Shown: in pieces, positions 48,307 to 54,300 of the stretch | Numbering within the stretch: position 1 is the stretch's first letter | Layout: each line of letters begins with the position of its first letter | Source of the DNA: Saccharina japonica | Lineage: Eukaryota > Sar > Phaeophyceae > Laminariales > Laminariaceae | DNA: 64,000 nt | NCBI GenBank assembly: GCA_008828725.1 | Contig: MEHQ01004509.1 | Span: 1 to 64,000 of the forward strand | Reading direction: 5' to 3' | Notes under the pieces: generated by a model | The model's database searches: none | Seen by the model: the letters and a program-made list of their open reading frames with translations, nothing else | Told to the model about the DNA's origin: nothing | Translations under genes and position numbers: made by a program

Positions 48307-51300
48307 GCTTCCAAGCCCGCATTAACCCAAACCCATTGCAAGTTGTAGCTCCTGTATTGGCCTTGAATGCCTGCTCCCATGTTCGTGCATTGTAATCGCT
48401 CCCGCAAAAGCCGCATTTGAGCAACGATACGAAGATAATCACGCCAAACTCCATCAACAATGATCTCTGTTTAAGCCAGAGCTTGATTCTCCGATGCCGT
48501 GTGTCCTGCTATCGAGGAATCCAGCCAACCGCATATCGTTCACCTGCTACCGACGACGCTCGTTCACTGCAGCAACTTCCATATCAGCTTCCCGTTTCGT
48601 CCTCGTCTTCTCCAGCCACCCACCTTTATTCCTATTACGTCCTCCAATGCGCCAGTAGCCGGCTTCCCTGTATTATCTCTGCTCCAGCAGAGGATAACCC
48701 ATCAGCGGCTCCTGGCCTGGAGCACGACATCGTGTTTGAATACGGCCTTCGTGGAACGTGACCGCTTGTTGCACACGCGTCTTTACCATGATCGAGGATG
48801 AGTTCAATACGTATAAATGTAATACATCACCAGTAGAGACACGCCAGATGGGCCACAGTAGTAACTGCCGTCAAATACTCGACCACATAAACCACACAGG
48901 CTTGCTCCGTTCTTCGATTGCCATTCTCCACCTTCAGATAGTGTTACAGGGAGTGTAGTTGCATCAAAGCCCTGGTCGTATCGTTATCGCCATCGACTGC
49001 GCCACCCAGAGTTCACCATAGGCACAGACGGGGTGTCGTCTAGCATGTTACAACTATACTGCTTCGTCACTCAAGGGAAGCCCCCAATCGGAGTAGGCGT
49101 GCGCGAAACAGTTGAGTAACACAAACGAAAGGTACCGGCAGTGTGCCGATATTAACGTCACGTCAGTGACCGACCTGTCCTGCGTACAACTAAGCCGTTT
49201 CCCCCCTCACTTCTAATCGCATGCAAACCCTCGCTTGCTGTTTTAGGGATCTGGGGGATAACTCGGAGCTGCAATGTGTTCCCACCAAGTAAGTAATATG
49301 GGTGAGGGACGCCCTGCGATATTGCATCTACGGTAGGTGTATGCGTGGATTATGTTTTTGCGACCCATCGTTTGTCTGAGACTTGAAGTAATCGTACAGG
49401 CCGGTTTAGCTCCGATATATTAGCACACGACGGAAAGTTCCCGATCGCGTTACGTTCCCCTTTTCGATACGTAGTGTTTGAATGGTGCCATAGATATGAA
49501 ATACAAACAGTTCAAGTTTCAATAGCATGAGCTGGGTATCCTGCTGCGTGAATGTCTGAGTCCGGGAGCGGGTGAGAAGCGTGAGACGTGCGCTAAGTGT
49601 TCCTCTGGACGAAAGCTGGGGTAAGGACATCATGCCCAGCGTCTTTTCCTTTTCGCGGATCAGGGCCACTCGTACGACTGGCTGTTTAACACACTTGCAA
49701 CGTCTAACGGTGTTTTGATTTTGTATCTCGCTATGAGCACCGCCGTTGGCGTGTTGGTTGCGCTCGTTGGCTTGTTGGTTGTGCTGCAATAACAAACATT
49801 GTTTTTTTTGTGTGATTGAGTGGTGTAGAGGGCGGCTTGCACACGGGGCCGAACGCCTGTGGAGAAAATAGAGTTATGTGGCTGTGCCCGCGCGTAGGTG
49901 CCGATAGCGCTATAGTTCGCCTCGGATACAATATGCTGCCGTTTGTATCAGGGACCGGCGGTGGGTAAACCAAAACCAAGAATTTCGACGATCCACCGCG
50001 AAACTACTAAGATCCCTCCCTCTCCCCCCCCTCTTAAATATATGATATATTTATAGGTTGGGTTGGCGTCGGTTGGCAACGACGCTGTAAAACACGCCAC
50101 TCGCTGCGTGAGCTAGACAACCAGGGTGCCGTTTTTTTTTTTTTTGGCGGTCACCAAAGCTGGCGGTCGAGTAGATCATTTGTGCGGGGTGGAGAACCTT
50201 TGTTCCGCACAAGGGGAATGGTCGTACCACGTAGTGTTAATATGGTAAGGCGTCCGCGAGGCAGTTACATAGTAAAACCCATTGCTGTCTCCGGAAGTGG
50301 CCACACCATAAATTAATTTAACTCATTGAAGCTGTCGTCCATATGCAAGTCCGCCTCAGAGGCGGTTCTTAGCAGGATGCAGCTCACCCTCCATGCGACT
50401 CGCCCAATACCTCACGGCGTTTCGCGCTTGGTGCGAGCAATGTCTGCCTGGTTGGTGAAAACCCAACGCGCTCCGTCCCGGCATTGTAGGGATGCGAGGG
50501 TCTATGGTCATATGACTACGGCCGTGCACAACATGAGTACACCCCCCCCACCCCCCTCTACCCCCTCTCTGTTCATACCTACGGGTACATGCAACAGCAC
50601 CGCCAACAACGTGGAGTCTACCGCTGGCATGACGTGCGGTAAGTGCCTGCAGAGGTTAGAGGGGTGTGTCTGGCTCATCTTAGGAACATCTATGTTTGAG
50701 TGGACAAGGCTTTGTAAAGGAAGGTCGATGGCGTATCCGCTTGACGGTGGCCGTGTAGGAAAACTCGACGAGGCGTATCGTGGAAGCCGAGTTCGATTTT
50801 CGAGTCCATAACCTACGACTGATGGATTTTCACTCGAGACGTCTGATAGGTTGCCGACGACGAGACGTCGAAGGACGTGGTCTGTTCCATCCGGCATTTG
50901 ATATTATTTAATGCCCAATGCGAAGGTCTACTAAAATGAGAAACTTTGTTGCAACTTTCCTTCTCGTCGGTAACCCCTGTTATCCCCTTGTGCCTGCCAA
51001 CATGCCACTCGAACAGGATGCACCCCAGCCGAAGCCGTTTCGTGCGATGAAGAAGGAGCTTGTGCTGCTGGGACGGCCGGCTACACCTGTGCTGTCGTCG
51101 CTGTCCGTAAGAGAAAATGTGCTAGTTATCCATAGGAAAACGTCACTACCGCCGCTGATGTATACAACACCGGGTACACTGTGAAACAAGTCTGACCGGT
51201 CGTAGTCGGGTGTTCTCAGACGGCTGGATTGGATCATCTGGTAGGCTCGTTTGTATTACAGGCGTCGACGGTTGGTGCGTTCAAACGCAAACGTTGTGCA

Positions 51301-54300
51301 AGCGAGGACGCCTCGAACACGCAAGAAGTCCGGTGAAGAGCCGACCTAAAGCCGACGTGCCATACAGCTGCCGCGTTTCTTCGAGGCTCAGAAACATGAG
51401 GACCAGGAACATCACGCAGATATCAGGAGTGCTCCAAACATGATATTAAGGGTTTGGAGGACTATGCGATTATTCATCCGTCGTCTTCCAATAGATTTTA
51501 CTCCTACGTTTCCCTGCCGTGCATTACGGCTCGTGCGAAGTATGATTATCACTCATTGCAGGTGAAGTGGGGACTAAAACCAGAGAACACAAAAAATGAG
51601 CCCAAGAGATTGGCGACTGGTGCATTTCTGAGACTGAAACCGAGCATTGAGGTTGCGAAATACATTTTGTCACTTTGCATTTTTATTACTATCCTGAGAA
51701 CTGAGACTATATCCAGAGGACACCAAACACGAGCGCGAGAGAATGGCGATTGTGGTGATGCATCTCTGAGACAGAGACTGAGAAATGAGGTTGCGAACTG
51801 GAATCAAAACTTAGTATTCCTTCCTTGCTCCGGCAACACTTGACATTGTCTTGGTATATGTACGTATGTGTCAGACATGGAAACACGAGCGAGCGCCATC
51901 ACAATTTCCTACGTGATAAGGATGGTACCAAGCAGATTATGTATATTTTCCTATGTGAAGCGTGGGTGCCGGCGAATGCCGGCACCCTTGTATATATATA
52001 CATGATACTGCCGTACCAGGCAGTACTGCTGCACATTCCTCGCAGTTGTTCTAGCTATTTGTGCTGCTGTACTGCGTCACTGCTGCGGTTGTTATCATAC
52101 TGCGCCTGAGTAGTACATTGGTTGGGGTTGGTCGCCAATGCTGTATGGTATGTTACTATTCGACAGCAACTATTTTTGAAACTTTGACAGATGTCAATGC
52201 AAACAGAACACACCTTCACGTCTGCACAGACACCCCAAAGTCACAGAATGACAAGAACAACGATAGTCGACGGCGACAAAGTGACCCTGTTGCCTGTGGT
52301 AGTATATTTCCCGCTCGCTCGAGGTGTGTCCCTTCCACACTAAGTGTAGTCATAGCCCTTTGACTAATCGTTCTCCCATCTTACAGTAGCTATGACTGAG
52401 TCTAATGATAACCTCCAGTAGACCCTTCAACATTCGTGTATGCGTGTAAGGTCAAACCTAGGTCCTTGGTGTAGACGTGAAGAAAATCATGTTGCACTTT
52501 TGAAACCCATATTCACACAGGAAGCGGGGCAACATGTTTTCACTGCCAAACCTACGCAGCGTCGGCAGGAAACGCGTGTGTAACCCGCCCTCTGTATCAA
52601 ACGGATGTGATAGGCGGAGCCGAGAATGAATCGTGGAAAAGCGACCACTGTAACAGCACACCAACGCCCAAAACAAACTCTTCACCGTAACAGACATGGA
52701 GTGCACGCAGTACACCTTTGTGTACTGGAGGCACCTTCCCAACGCATATGGAATATCCCCGGGAGAAACAAGCCTGCTGTCTCTATGCATTGCTAGGTCC
52801 TTGCAAAATTGTCTCGTACACCAAGTACATACGACACACATAGCCCTATTTTCTCGGGGGGGCTAACATGTGCCTCCTGCTTCTCTCGTCCCCGCTAACC
52901 CTCCCGGTCACGGTTTGACCGCGACATCTGCATCCCATCGCTTGCTCCAGTAGGGTGGGCCCCTGTGTTGTCGCATACTGGTACACGCTATTATAGAGCA
53001 AACCGCGATGACTACTTAATACATTATCTCCAGCACCCTGGCGTACGTACACTCTGTATTTGTCGATATATATATTGGCAAGTCAAGACCACAAGAGAGT
53101 GGCTATTTGGTTAACGCCCGGCCGTTTCCATTTCGTATGACGGTCTGGCCCCGCGTTGGGCCGGCGGATGTCTCAAACAAAACTCGTTAGTAGTTGTGAT
53201 CACACCATAAGTTTTGTCGGTCTACTGTTAGTCTTTGCCGCCTTAACGGTTCAGTCTGAATGCACATATCGAATGTGCGTAGACATAATTGTATTCGTCA
53301 CCATACTGTCACGCCATAGTATTGTAAGTAAAGACTCACTATGAAGGCACCCGTTCTACATCGTTCACCCCCTGTCTGCTGATGTGTGGACTTCTCACGT
53401 TTCCACGCCGCCTTGGGTCCAGACTTCTTCAGTAGTTGCACTGCTGCAGTTGCCCACAGAATAATTGCTCATGAACAGCTATGGCGGGTACTCATACATA
53501 TAATATCCTCATCCACTAAACCCGGTCCTTCATCGTGCCGTCCCGGCTGTGTTTTCGGCGGGTGTTGATCTGAATGCCGCTCGTTGATTCCGCACAGCTT
53601 GCATGGACGACAGTGATTGCAACACGATTGGCGGAGAAGTATGCTGTCCGACGACAAGTCTTTGCGAAGATCCGAACGACGTCGACGCGGGTGCTTGTGG
53701 TGAGTTATACAAATTAAAATCATTTTTCGTACGTACCAGGATACGTTAAGCCCATTCTCTTAACTTTCGGTTCGTGGGAACGAGTTATCTAAACAGCCCA
53801 CTGCTTGACAGGTCACTTTTGTTTTGATTAGCACAATATGCAAAACAGATGCATCGCTTTTTCCTCTACTATGTCAAACAAAGAAGCACGGAGAGCGACA
53901 ATACGGCACGAACTCTAATCGTGTGGATACACTGGTCGATAGGCAGTATGTGGGTGAGACTGCGGCGAGTCGGAACGTCATATGTACCCCTCAAATCCGG
54001 ATTCTCCCACACACCCCTGTCCGGCTCCCTTCAAGGTGACCCTCACATGACTGGCTTCCGCGGGCAGAAGTTCGACTTTACAGGCAAAGACGCCGGGTGG
54101 TATGCTGTTGTCTCGGACCTCCCGCACATGCACCTCAACATGCGCATTACCTCTCCCGTCCCTTCCGTACCCGAGATCACCTACATCACCGGAATTTCCA
54201 TCGTCACCAGGGACACCGACGGCCTCGACCACACCATCGTCATCTCCGTTGCCGAACCGCACAACATAGAGAGCTCCTGCCCAGTCGGAGTGTCCCCCTG

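Noticed and set aside
47688-48395. 235-codon plus-strand frame as a gene
   Set aside because: Leu/Pro/Ser low complexity antisense to the serine-rich minus-strand frame, driven by the CTG repeat; no motif.
50326-50811. 161-codon plus-strand frame as one exon
   Set aside because: It spans a dispersed repeat and then the C-cap exon; only 50598-50638 fits splice sites and phase.
53849-54035. Upstream part of the long 349-codon open frame containing the GDPH domain
   Set aside because: The exon at 53598-53699 joins by phase exactly at 54036, giving the glycine of GDPH; the upstream in-frame stretch has no domain-like sequence and is taken as intron.
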